35,111 bases of DNA, taken from contig MNVK01000010.1 in assembly GCA_001871685.1 (NCBI GenBank), forward strand, positions 1 through 35,111, read 5' to 3'. The DNA is from Nitrospirae bacterium CG1_02_44_142. Lineage in GTDB: Bacteria; Nitrospirota; Thermodesulfovibrionia; Thermodesulfovibrionales; UBA1546. Positions 7,581 through 15,204 of the stretch are shown one piece after another (position 1 is the first letter of the stretch; each line of letters opens with the position of its first letter). The notes beneath the pieces were generated by a model. The model worked only from the letters and a program-made list of their open reading frames with translations. It searched no databases and had not been told where the DNA came from. The position numbers and the translations under genes were made by a program.

Positions 7581-8072
7581 ATTTCTTCAATAGTAATAGA
7601 CGGTTACAATTTAATCGGCATACAACACAAAGACCTTGAGAAGCAGAGGCAGAGGCTTGTGGAAAGGCTTGCTGAATACAGGAAAATAAAAGGGCATGAA
7701 ATCACTGTTGTATTTGACGGATGGAAAAGCGGAAGCGGTGAGGAATCCCATTCAGTTACAGGAGGAATTAAGGTAATCTATTCAAGGCTCGGAGAAAAGG
7801 CAGACGCTGTCATAAAGAGAATCGTATCGTCTGAAAAAAAACAGTGGATTGTTATAACTTCTGACAGGGAGATTGCAGACCATGCCTGGGCCAACGGCTC
7901 TGCTGCAGTCTCGTCCGAGGATTTTTCAAGTATACTTGAAAAATCCAAGAGAACATTAACCGGCGACTTTGAACCTTTAGAGGAAGAAGAATACGAATTA
8001 CACAGGAAGGGAAGTCCGAGGACGTTGTCTAAAAAAGAAAAGGCAAAAATGAGAGCGCTGAGAAAGTTGTGA
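7581..8072 (+). CDS. YacP-like NYN-domain nuclease with apparent AUU start
   Basis: About 163 residues of the YacP/Rae1 group of NYN (PIN-like) domains. Acidic active-site blocks are visible: VIDGYNLIG at the N-terminus, VVFDGWKSGS, and VITSDREIADHAW. Rae1 of Bacillus is a ribosome-associated endoribonuclease; whether this protein has that role is inference. The reading frame has no ATG near the family's normal N-terminus. GGAGG at 7570-7574 sits 6 nt before an ATT, giving M-SSIVIDGYN, which matches the family's start exactly. The alternative TTG at 7563 has no Shine-Dalgarno and lies at or before the predicted transcript start. The gene overlaps the PAP2 gene by 4 nt (GTGA). Confidence 0.8.
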   Translation: MSSIVIDGYNLIGIQHKDLEKQRQRLVERLAEYRKIKGHEITVVFDGWKSGSGEESHSVTGGIKVIYSRLGEKADAVIKRIVSSEKKQWIVITSDREIADHAWANGSAAVSSEDFSSILEKSKRTLTGDFEPLEEEEYELHRKGSPRTLSKKEKAKMRALRKL

Positions 8073-8944
8073 GAAAATTATTTAATTTAAGGCCTGCTGA
8101 TACTGTGACAGCAGTATTTGTGAGCATATTGCTGCTGCTCACAATTGCATTTAACTCCGCTATTCCGAAGAGACTGCTCTTAATCTCAATATATGCTGCG
8201 CTGCTTATTTCGCAGCTTATAGTTATAAGATTCAGGGATAGGAACAGATTTTTGAGAATAACTTATGACCTGGTATTTCCGATAATATGCGTCATCATAC
8301 TCTTTGACAGTCTTGAAGGGGTGGTCCATTACGTGAATCCAAAAGACATAGACCCATTGCTTGTAAGGCTTGACTATATAATTTTCGGTAACCATCCCAC
8401 TGTCCTGCTTGAGGCGATAATGAATCCGCTGCTGACGGACATTCTGCAAACAGCGTATTCTGCATATTATTTTCTTCCTGTGGTTCTCGGCATAGCGCTG
8501 CTGAGAAATAACCAGAGAGAAGAATTTGACAAATCACTGTTTCTGATTCTTTTTTGTTTTTATCTGTCATATCTCGGCTATATAATCTGGCCTGCGCTGG
8601 GCCCGAGGTTTGCGCTTGACCATTTACAGACTCAGAGGCTTCAAGGATTTTTTATAACAGAACCGATGCAGAATCTACTGAACAGGCTTGAAGGCATAAA
8701 GCGCGATGCGTTCCCGAGCGGGCATACAGGCGTTGCGCTGACAGCGCTGTACCTTGCATACAGGTACAATAAAACCCTATTCCGAATTTATCTGCCGGTT
8801 GTAGGCCTTCTGTTATTTTCCACCGTTTACTGCCGGTATCACTATGTTGTGGATGTCATTGCAGGGGTTATTCTTGCGGCTGCGGCAATATTTTTCGGAG
8901 AGATATATTACAAATGGCAGGAGAAAAGAGAAGGCAAGGTTTGA
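8069..8944 (+). CDS. PAP2-superfamily membrane phosphatase
   Basis: A 291-residue protein with about six hydrophobic segments. The PAP2 motifs C2 (DAFPSGHTG, catalytic His) and C3 (CRYHYVVDVIAG, Arg-His-Asp) are near the C-terminus. The classical first motif KxxxxxxRP is not evident; WPALGPRF may take its place, as in the inositol-phosphotransferase-like PAP2_3 branch. It probably hydrolyses or transfers a phosphate on a lipid headgroup or isoprenyl phosphate at the membrane. The GTG start overlaps the stop of the nuclease gene, so they are coupled. The exact substrate is unknown. Confidence 0.82.
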   Translation: MRKLFNLRPADTVTAVFVSILLLLTIAFNSAIPKRLLLISIYAALLISQLIVIRFRDRNRFLRITYDLVFPIICVIILFDSLEGVVHYVNPKDIDPLLVRLDYIIFGNHPTVLLEAIMNPLLTDILQTAYSAYYFLPVVLGIALLRNNQREEFDKSLFLILFCFYLSYLGYIIWPALGPRFALDHLQTQRLQGFFITEPMQNLLNRLEGIKRDAFPSGHTGVALTALYLAYRYNKTLFRIYLPVVGLLLFSTVYCRYHYVVDVIAGVILAAAAIFFGEIYYKWQEKREGKV

Positions 8945-8960
8945 TTAAAAAGCGCTTCTG

Positions 8961-8990
8961 TTGACAACGAAAGATTGTAAACGATATTCT
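8961..8990 (+). promoter_or_regulatory. Promoter of recR
   Basis: TTGACA (8961-8966), an 18-bp spacer and TATTCT (8985-8990) precede the recR ATG at 9010. The leader would be short, with GGTGAT as a weak Shine-Dalgarno. Confidence 0.5.
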
Positions 8991-9009
8991 AAAGAGGCTT
9001 GGTGATTAT

Positions 9010-9603
9010 ATGGCGCAGGAAATAATAGAAAACCTCATAAGCGAACTTACAAAACTCCCGGGGATAGGAAGAAAGACCGCCCAGAGGCTTGCCTTTTTCA
9101 TACTTACGCTGCCTGAAGAAAGCGCAAAAGACATAGCCAAAGCTATTAATGATGTAAAGGAGAAGGCAAGGTTCTGCAGCAGGTGCTTTAACATTACGGA
9201 CACGGAGTTGTGCAGTATATGCAGGGACGAGTCAAGAGACAGAACAAAGATATGCATTGTGGAGGAGCCGAGCAACATCATGGTCGTTGAAAGGGCCAAG
9301 GCATTTAACGGACTTTATCATGTCCTTCTCGGTTCAATCTCGCCCATAGACGGGATGACCCCTGACAGGCTAAAGATAGCCGAGCTTGTGGAAAGGGTGA
9401 GAGGGGACAGTGTAGCAGAGGTAATCCTTGCAACGAATCCCAATACAAGAGGAGAGATGACAGCCCAGTATATTAAAGACGCCCTGAAACACTTCGGCGT
9501 AAAAGTCACACGCATTGCATACGGCCTTCCAATAGGAAGCGACATTGAATTTGCGGACGAGGTAACTTTAAGCAAGGCTCTTGAAGGAAGAAGGGAGATG
9601 TAA
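9010..9603 (+). CDS. recR: Recombination mediator RecR
   Basis: A 197-residue protein of standard length. Features in order: an N-terminal helix-hairpin-helix (LTKLPGIGRKTAQRLAFF), a zinc finger (CSRCFN...CSIC), a Toprim core (ICIVEEPSNIMVVERAKAFNGLYHVLLG) and the C-terminal Walker-B-like region GEMTAQYI...RIAYGLPIGSDIEFADEVTL. RecR with RecO (and RecF) loads RecA on SSB-coated gaps. It is usually linked to dnaX-ebfC; that linkage is absent here. A lipoprotein gene follows 1 nt after its stop. Confidence 0.97.
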   Translation: MAQEIIENLISELTKLPGIGRKTAQRLAFFILTLPEESAKDIAKAINDVKEKARFCSRCFNITDTELCSICRDESRDRTKICIVEEPSNIMVVERAKAFNGLYHVLLGSISPIDGMTPDRLKIAELVERVRGDSVAEVILATNPNTRGEMTAQYIKDALKHFGVKVTRIAYGLPIGSDIEFADEVTLSKALEGRREM

Positions 9604-9604
9604 A

Positions 9605-10024
9605 ATGCCTATGAAGAATAAAATCCGAATTATTTTCTGGAATATGCTTGCTGCCATTGCACTTTCTGCCTGTATGCCCGCGATGTCTGTGCGTGTGGAA
9701 TTTGATGACAGCATCAACAAGTATAATAAGTTTTTGTCTTCGCAGAGTTTTGATGCAGCCGGTTTTTTTGCCTCGGAGAGCATTGCAAAGGAATTCAGCA
9801 CAAGGGTGAAAGCGGCGAAGAATATTAAAGTGATAGACCGCCGCATTGTGAGGGTAAGATATGATGAGGAGAACGTCACCGCTCAGGTTGAAGTAGAGAT
9901 AGACTACTATTCCCTTTCTTCATACAGAATGAAGACCCTGCTGGACATTCAGAAGTGGGCGTATGTGACTGAAAGCGGTTTTAAACACTGGAGGCTGATG
10001 AGCCTGTTGCCTGAATTCCCTTAG
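9605..10024 (+). CDS. Small predicted lipoprotein
   Basis: A 139-residue protein. A charged N-terminus (MPMKNKIRII) and hydrophobic stretch lead to LSAC, a lipobox with Cys23 as the likely lipidated residue. The mature part has alternating helix/strand character (DSINKYNKFLSSQSFDAAGFF, then VRVRYDEENVTAQVEVEIDYY) and could be an NTF2-like fold, but no family is recognised. The ATG at 9605 is preferred over an upstream in-frame TTG inside recR, because AAGGGAG sits 7 nt before it. It is likely co-transcribed with recR. Confidence 0.72.
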   Translation: MPMKNKIRIIFWNMLAAIALSACMPAMSVRVEFDDSINKYNKFLSSQSFDAAGFFASESIAKEFSTRVKAAKNIKVIDRRIVRVRYDEENVTAQVEVEIDYYSLSSYRMKTLLDIQKWAYVTESGFKHWRLMSLLPEFP

Positions 10025-10043
10025 TCAAGAAGTTCCGGGCAGG

Positions 10044-11363
10044 TTATTTAATCTTGCATCTCCACTCTCTTGCCTTTGCCATTATCTCCTCTTCTTCAGC
10101 AGTTGAGAGCCTGCCTTTATCAACTACGAGCTTGCCGTTAACAAATACTGTCTCTACATCCGAGGCCCGCGCTGAATAGACGATGTGCGAATAAACATCA
10201 TACAGAGGCGTAAGATGAGGCTTGTCTAAGTTCATTATCGCGATGTCCGCTGCTTTGCCTTTTTCAAGGCTGCCAGTAATGCCTCCAAGTCCAAGAGCAT
10301 CTGCGCCCCATCTTGTCGCCATGAGCAGCGCTGTCTTTGCATTTAGAGCAGTAGGGTCATTTGAGGCCGCCTTATGCACCTTCGCTGCAGTTGACATCTC
10401 GCTCAGGATATTTAGGTCATTATTGCTTGCGGCGCCGTCTGTTCCGAGAGTTACCTTTACACCTGCCTTAAGCATCTCAGGCACAGGCGCAATGCCCGAA
10501 CTCAATTTAAGATTGCTCTCTATGCAGTGAGAGACTCCGACTTTGTGTTTTGCAATCGCCTCTATATCTTTTTTATCCACCCAGACGCAGTGGGCTGCAA
10601 TAATGTTCTCATCAAGAAGGCCGATTTTTTTTAGATGCTCAACAGGGGTTAAGCCGTATTTTCCCTTTATCTCTTCAACCTCCCGCTTTGTCTCTGAAAG
10701 ATGCGTGTGAATCATGACATTGTATTTATCAGCAAGTTCCTTTACTTTTTTGAGAGTCTCAGGGCTGCATGCGTAAGCTGAATGAGGCGCAATGCACGGG
10801 ACAATCAAATCATCGCCTTGCCATTCTTTTATAAATCTTTCCGCCCGGCTTAAATATTCATCCACCGAATTGCCTGCGACTGTGGGGAAGTCAACTATCC
10901 CTGCGCCAAGGACAGCCCTCATGCCGATTTTTTTAGCAGCCTTGCTTGAGGCGTCCTCAAAAAAATACATATCGTTGTATGTTGTAATCCCAGCCTTAAG
11001 CATCTCAAGGCAGGCAAGCTCTGTTGCGTCGGATACAAATTCAGGGCTGAGCCACTTATTCTCGGCAGGCCAGATATGCTCTTCAAGCCATTCCTTTAAA
11101 GGCAGGTCGTCTGCCATGCCCCTGAAATAGACCATTGCCGCATGGGTGTGTGTGTTTATTAGTCCGGGCAGCACTGCCGTGTTTTTGCCGTTGATTATAT
11201 TTTTTGAGGAATACTTTTTTGCTATTTCATCAAGGCTTCCTATGTCTGCAATTTTATTCGCCTGAATAGCAAGAGCGCCGTTCCTAATGACAGTAAAGTC
11301 ATGGTTCATTGTGATGATATAATCAGCGTGAATAATATAGTCAGCGTTTTGCAAACGATTCAC
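10044..11363 (-). CDS. mtaD: 5-methylthioadenosine/S-adenosylhomocysteine deaminase (MtaD-like)
   Basis: A 439-residue amidohydrolase. Zinc motif HTHAAM (H72, H74), then HSAYACSPE, HTHLSET, AAHCVW and GTDGAASNN follow in the order of the MTA/SAH deaminase group. The enzyme deaminates MTA or SAH, feeding S-adenosylmethionine salvage. The common SHNPxSNxKL block reads SHCIESNLKL. It lies 29 nt after metG, which fits methionine/SAM metabolism. The GTG start is inside an 8-bp tandem repeat (11358-11389) with no normal Shine-Dalgarno; a nearby TTG at 11354 could serve instead. The N-terminus contains a duplicated ADYII-HADYII block. Confidence 0.88.
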   Translation of the reverse strand: MNRLQNADYIIHADYIITMNHDFTVIRNGALAIQANKIADIGSLDEIAKKYSSKNIINGKNTAVLPGLINTHTHAAMVYFRGMADDLPLKEWLEEHIWPAENKWLSPEFVSDATELACLEMLKAGITTYNDMYFFEDASSKAAKKIGMRAVLGAGIVDFPTVAGNSVDEYLSRAERFIKEWQGDDLIVPCIAPHSAYACSPETLKKVKELADKYNVMIHTHLSETKREVEEIKGKYGLTPVEHLKKIGLLDENIIAAHCVWVDKKDIEAIAKHKVGVSHCIESNLKLSSGIAPVPEMLKAGVKVTLGTDGAASNNDLNILSEMSTAAKVHKAASNDPTALNAKTALLMATRWGADALGLGGITGSLEKGKAADIAIMNLDKPHLTPLYDVYSHIVYSARASDVETVFVNGKLVVDKGRLSTAEEEEIMAKAREWRCKIK

Positions 11364-11389
11364 CTATTTACCAATTCACCCATTCACCA
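11358..11389. repeat. 8-bp tandem repeat between metG and mtaD
   Basis: Four units on the plus strand: ATTCACCT, ATTTACCA, ATTCACCC, ATTCACCA. The array fills almost the whole gap, and its first unit contains the reverse complement of the mtaD GTG start codon. Confidence 0.8.
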
Positions 11390-11392
11390 TAC

Positions 11393-12994
11393 TTATTTCT
11401 TTATCTCAATCCTCGGGAAAAGGTGTTCTGCTTTAGAGACTTTTATTTCGTAAGACGGTTTCCAGTCCCATTCAAAAATTTCAGGGCTGCAATGTTTTGC
11501 CTCATCAACCAAAGATTTCAAGCCAATCTGCTTCCATATCTTCTCTGCTGTGCCAGGCATGAAAGGATAAAGCGAGAGCGCTGTGATTCGCAAGGCATTC
11601 CAGATATTGAACATAACAATTTTCAATTGATCCGTATTCTCCTTTGCGAGTTTCCACGGCTCTTTCCTTGCGATATAATTATTCGCCTCTCCGATTATAT
11701 CCCAGATATTTTCAAGCATCAGACTGAAGCGCAGATGGTCCCAATATTCTTTTCTGTATATATTCATATATGCATAAGCGCACTGCTCTTCAAGCTCTCT
11801 TGATGCGCCTGCATCTATGCGCCCGATATCAATTGCTCCTCCAAAATATTTTTCTGCCATTGTACTGAATCTGCTTACGAGGTTGCCGAGGTCATTTGCG
11901 AGGTCTGTGTTTATCCTGTTAATGAGCGCCTGTTCTGAAAAAACTCCGTCAAGTCCGAAAGACACCTCGCGGAACATGAAATACCGCAGGGCGTCCACAC
12001 CGTATTTTTCGACCATGGCATTGGGGTCAACCATGTTACCGAGGGACTTTGACATCTTCTTCCCGTTAACTGTCCACCAGCCGTGCGCAAAGATATTTTT
12101 TGGAAGAGGAAGGTTTAAGGCCATTAGCATTGTGGACCAATAAACCGCATGTGTGGTAAGAATATCCTTTCCCACAAGGTGGTGTTCGGCAGGCCACCAG
12201 TCTACCCCCCCTTCGCTCCCCCCCTTACCAAGGGGGGGAATAGGGGGGGTGCTGTCAGCTCCAGGTGCAAGATATTTTGTTGCCGAAAAATAGTTTACCA
12301 GGGCGTCAAACCAGACATAGGTGACGAAGTTTTCATCAAACGGCAGTGGAATTCCCCATGAAAGCCTGCTTTTGGGCCTTGAGATGCAGAGGTCTCCGAG
12401 AGTGTTGTTTCTCAGAAACCCGAGAACCTCATTTCTCCTTGTGTCCGGGAGTATGTAGGAGGGGTTCTCTTCTATATATTTGATGAGCCTTTCCTGATAT
12501 TTTGACATGAGGAAAAAATAGTTCTCTTCGTGTATCCGGTCCACAGGCCGGCCGCAGTCGGGACAGTTGCCTTCCACTATGTCCTTTTCAGTCCAGAAGC
12601 GTTCATCAGGAGTGCAGTACCAGCCGGAGTATTCCCTTTTTTCAATCTCTCCCCTGTCCCGGAGCATCTGAAGAAGTCCCTGTACACTCTTGATGTGCGC
12701 ATCGTCGGTTGTCCTGATAAATGCGTCATTGGATATGTTCAGCCTTTTCCAGAGATTGCTGAAATTGTCCACCAGGATGTCTGCATGTTCCTTCGGGGTG
12801 CGCCCTTTTTCAGCGGCTGCCTTCTCCACCTTCTGGCCGTGCTCGTCAGTGCCTGTCAAAAAGAAAACTTCTTTCCCTCTCAGTCTGTTGTATCGCGCAA
12901 GAATATCAGCCGCAATGGTTGTGTATGCGTGGCCTATGTGAGGGATATCATTGACATAGTAGATTGGAGTTGTAACGTAGAATCTCTGTTTCAT
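11393..12994 (-). CDS. metG: Methionyl-tRNA synthetase
   Basis: A 533-residue class I synthetase. It has the HIGH motif in PHIGHAYT near the N-terminus, the connective-peptide zinc site (CTPDERFW...CPDCGRP), KMSKS in GKKMSKSLG, and an alpha-helical anticodon domain. The C-terminal EMAP-like tRNA-binding domain of longer MetG forms is missing, as in several short MetGs. Residues 249-264 (TPPIPPLGKGGSEGG region) are encoded by a C/G-tract hairpin that is not part of the family; it lies between LAPGAD and VDWWPAEHHLVGKDI. No Shine-Dalgarno is visible; the gene is internal to the ricT-metG-mtaD operon. Confidence 0.97.
   Translation of the reverse strand: MKQRFYVTTPIYYVNDIPHIGHAYTTIAADILARYNRLRGKEVFFLTGTDEHGQKVEKAAAEKGRTPKEHADILVDNFSNLWKRLNISNDAFIRTTDDAHIKSVQGLLQMLRDRGEIEKREYSGWYCTPDERFWTEKDIVEGNCPDCGRPVDRIHEENYFFLMSKYQERLIKYIEENPSYILPDTRRNEVLGFLRNNTLGDLCISRPKSRLSWGIPLPFDENFVTYVWFDALVNYFSATKYLAPGADSTPPIPPLGKGGSEGGVDWWPAEHHLVGKDILTTHAVYWSTMLMALNLPLPKNIFAHGWWTVNGKKMSKSLGNMVDPNAMVEKYGVDALRYFMFREVSFGLDGVFSEQALINRINTDLANDLGNLVSRFSTMAEKYFGGAIDIGRIDAGASRELEEQCAYAYMNIYRKEYWDHLRFSLMLENIWDIIGEANNYIARKEPWKLAKENTDQLKIVMFNIWNALRITALSLYPFMPGTAEKIWKQIGLKSLVDEAKHCSPEIFEWDWKPSYEIKVSKAEHLFPRIEIKK
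12204..12250. repeat. Nested C/G-tract palindrome inserted in metG
   Basis: Seven-C tracts at 12205-12211 and 12218-12224 pair with seven-G tracts at 12243-12249 and 12232-12238. The inner stem is CCCCCCCTT, loop ACC, then AAGGGGGGG. The same design recurs between genes at 29006-29050. It stays in frame inside metG. Confidence 0.85.
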
Positions 12995-13020
12995 TTAAGG
13001 GTTCTTATAGACGGGCTTTA

Positions 13021-13929
13021 TCATTTTTTATGAAATTTTCTCCAGCGCCACCTTTTGCGCTTTCTTTGTTCCTGTCCGGTCTCTTGTTTTTGCCCTGCTG
13101 CATTATCTGGAGTGGCTTCTGTCTGAGGTTTATCAGTAGAAGCAGGCGCGGCGCTCCGGGGAGCAGGGGCTGGTGTTTCTATATGTCTCAAGACAGTTTC
13201 TATCGCTTCCGGTTGAGGCACATCCTCTGTTTCATCTTGAAGAGGCTTGCTTTTTCCTACGGCCATTAACTCATTCCTGGGTTGCCCGGTTGTTTCATCA
13301 GGAATTTCATAGCTCAGGCAGCACATAAGCCTGCCGCAGACGCCAGACAGCTTGCTCATGTTAAGCGTGAGTTCCTGCTGTTTTGCCATTTTGATGGATA
13401 TCGGCTCAAATGACGTAAGGAAGGTCTTGCAGCATAGTTCTCTGCCGCACATTCCAAAACCTCCGAGTAGCTTTGCCTCATCCCTTACACCTATCTGTCT
13501 CATTTCTATGCGCGTCTTGAACTTTGCAGCGAGGTCTTTTACAAGCTCCCTGAAATCTATTCTTCCGTCCGCAGTGAAATAAAAAACGATACGTTTTTTG
13601 TCCAGAGTAGATTCCGTAAACACAAGCTTCATCGGAAGGCCTCTCGCCATAATCCTCTCTATGCAATAATCCTTTGCCTCTTTCTCAAAAGCCTCGTTGT
13701 CCTGCTTTTGTTTAAAGTCATCCTCAGTTGCTTTTCTCAGCGCCTTTCTCAGTTCTCTGGCAGATGTTTCAACTGTGTGCTTCCCTATAATTACGCTCCC
13801 TATGCTCAACCCGAGGTCGGATTCAACGACAATAGGGTCTCCTTTTTTAAATTCCACATCTGAAGCGTTAACCTCAAAGTCGTATATCTTTCCGCAGTCC
13901 TTAAATCTTATTCCGATAACGTCAGGCAT
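13021..13929 (-). CDS. ricT: RicT/PSP1-family (YaaT-like) regulatory iron-sulfur protein
   Basis: A 302-residue PSP1 protein. Conserved cysteines are in GGFGMCGRELCC and LSGVCGRLMCCLSYE, which in Bacillus RicT help hold iron-sulfur clusters of the RicAFT complex acting with RNase Y. The C-terminal third is low-complexity (Ala/Pro/Gln/Glu) and ends in a strongly basic tail (RKRKRWRWRKFHKK) that could bind RNA; this tail is an addition to the core. GGAGG sits 5 nt before the ATG. Its place between holB and metG is the widespread bacterial arrangement. Confidence 0.92.
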   Translation of the reverse strand: MPDVIGIRFKDCGKIYDFEVNASDVEFKKGDPIVVESDLGLSIGSVIIGKHTVETSARELRKALRKATEDDFKQKQDNEAFEKEAKDYCIERIMARGLPMKLVFTESTLDKKRIVFYFTADGRIDFRELVKDLAAKFKTRIEMRQIGVRDEAKLLGGFGMCGRELCCKTFLTSFEPISIKMAKQQELTLNMSKLSGVCGRLMCCLSYEIPDETTGQPRNELMAVGKSKPLQDETEDVPQPEAIETVLRHIETPAPAPRSAAPASTDKPQTEATPDNAAGQKQETGQEQRKRKRWRWRKFHKK

Positions 13930-13944
13930 CTATTCCTCCATAAA

Positions 13945-14036
13945 TTAGGTGTCAGGTATCAGGTGTTAGTCTGAAACCTAAAACCTAAAACCTGAAACCT
14001 AATACCTGAAACCTAAAACCTGAAACCTAATCCCTT
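13945..14036. repeat. Heptanucleotide repeat array between holB and ricT
   Basis: Period-7 array. From 13974 the units read AAACCTA, AAACCTA, AAACCTG, AAACCTA, ATACCTG, AAACCTA, AAACCTG, AAACCTA. The left part (13945-13965) holds three inverted units (TTAGGTG, TCAGGTA, TCAGGTG), giving overall dyad symmetry. The array runs into holB and encodes its last residues and stop codon. Confidence 0.9.
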
Positions 14037-15083
14037 TATTATAATTGTTACATAATTCCATGTAATTGCCTTGTTCAGGTTAAAGCCAAGATAACCCTTC
14101 AAAAATGACAGCCTGCCGTAAATGTTTATTATATCTTTCATCTCTATCGCTTTGCTCATCTCAACGAACCTGTCTTTAAGGTCTATATTTATCAGCATAT
14201 CGCTCTTGCCTGTTATCTTTAATACGGCAATATCCCTTAAAAGCATGAAGGCCTTATTAAACCATAATTCCATCTCTTCCTTGTCGGCCCAGGTCTCTTT
14301 ATTTTTGCCTCCGCCTAATCCGCCTGAGGCGGAGGAGGCTGACATTTCTCCTAAAAGATTGAAAAACCAGTCCCTCTCTTCCATGAGGTCGCTTGAGATT
14401 GCAAGTCCGGGCCTTCCCATGGAAAGCCTTGAAAGAGTTGACAGTTGGGAATCGGTAATCTCCCGCTCCTGATTGTCAATTGCCCCTATGACCTCTTTGC
14501 ATTGCTCAGGAGTTAGAGGTGAAAAGTTTATCCTGGAGCATCTTGACCTTATTGTTTCAGGCAGTCTGTCCGGGCTGGCTGAGATAAGGATTATGATGCT
14601 CTGAGGAGGAGGCTCCTCAAGTGTTTTAAGAAATGCATTAGCGGCAGACGGGTTCATTGTCTCTGCGTCATCAACAATCACGACTTTTCTTTTCCCCTCA
14701 TAAGGCGCAAGTGAGATGGCTTCTTCTATTGCCCTTATCTCATCAACCCGTATCTCTCCCTTTTCAGGCGCTGCCATGATAAAATCAGGGTGTATTCCCG
14801 AATCAATCTTTTTGCAAGAAGGGCACTCATCACAGGCATCCATTCGTAATCCGTAATCCGTAATCCGTAATGAGTTTTTATCTTTTATCCCATCACGCAT
14901 AACGCTTAATGCATTGCGGTCTTTTTGGCAGTTTAAAGTCTTTGCAAGGTTAATCGCAGTGAGCTTTTTGCCTATTCCTGATTCGCCTGCAAATAGATAT
15001 GCCGAGGGCATCCTGTTTCTGCCCATTGTGCCAAGCAGGATATTAATTGCTTTTTTCTGTCCTATAATATTTTTAAGCGCCAT
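14013..15083 (-). CDS. holB: DNA polymerase III delta-prime subunit
   Basis: About 356 residues of the clamp-loader AAA+ family. Visible: IIGQKKAINILL, P-loop GESGIGKK, zinc site (CQ...CDECPSCKK), Walker B VVIVDDAETM, LKTLEEPPPQ and the sensor/SRC block PETIRSRCSRI. The ATG at 15083 (MALKNIIGQ) fits the family N-terminus; an in-frame TTG lies 12 nt upstream at 15095. Foreign segments: residues encoded by four ATTACGG heptads between the first zinc Cys and CDEC; an SASSASGG stretch from a GC palindrome; and a C-terminus (GLGFRF) and stop codon from the AAACCTA array. It is the clamp-loader subunit that stabilises loading of the sliding clamp. Confidence 0.9.
   Translation of the reverse strand: MALKNIIGQKKAINILLGTMGRNRMPSAYLFAGESGIGKKLTAINLAKTLNCQKDRNALSVMRDGIKDKNSLRITDYGLRMDACDECPSCKKIDSGIHPDFIMAAPEKGEIRVDEIRAIEEAISLAPYEGKRKVVIVDDAETMNPSAANAFLKTLEEPPPQSIIILISASPDRLPETIRSRCSRINFSPLTPEQCKEVIGAIDNQEREITDSQLSTLSRLSMGRPGLAISSDLMEERDWFFNLLGEMSASSASGGLGGGKNKETWADKEEMELWFNKAFMLLRDIAVLKITGKSDMLINIDLKDRFVEMSKAIEMKDIINIYGRLSFLKGYLGFNLNKAITWNYVTIIIKGLGFRF
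14319..14333. repeat. GC-rich 15-bp palindrome inside holB
   Basis: TCCGCCTGAGGCGGA, symmetric except for the central base. A near-identical copy, differing at one base, lies in the M16 gene at 16576-16590. In holB it contributes to the SASSASGGLGGG linker. Confidence 0.75.
14845..14872. repeat. Heptanucleotide repeat (4 copies) inside holB
   Basis: CGTAATC three times, then CGTAATG (plus strand). In the coding direction this gives the LRITDYGLR stretch, inserted next to the HolB zinc site. Confidence 0.9.
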
Positions 15084-15204
15084 ATCATAACTCAAGATTT
15101 TCCAGAAAGCACAGAACTGCTGACCTTGTTTTTATCTCTGTTTCTCTCTTAAGGCATTATAACTTTACGGGAAATGGATTGACAAGAGAAATGCAGGGAA
15201 TTAC

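Noticed and set aside
9581..9604. Longer lipoprotein start at TTG 9581
   Set aside because: It lies inside recR, and the Shine-Dalgarno AAGGGAG points to ATG 9605.
10222..11130. Plus-strand frames of 102 and 112 residues
   Set aside because: Antisense shadows of mtaD with no start signals or family features.
12530..13033. A 167-residue plus-strand frame
   Set aside because: Antisense of metG, which has full motif support on the other strand.
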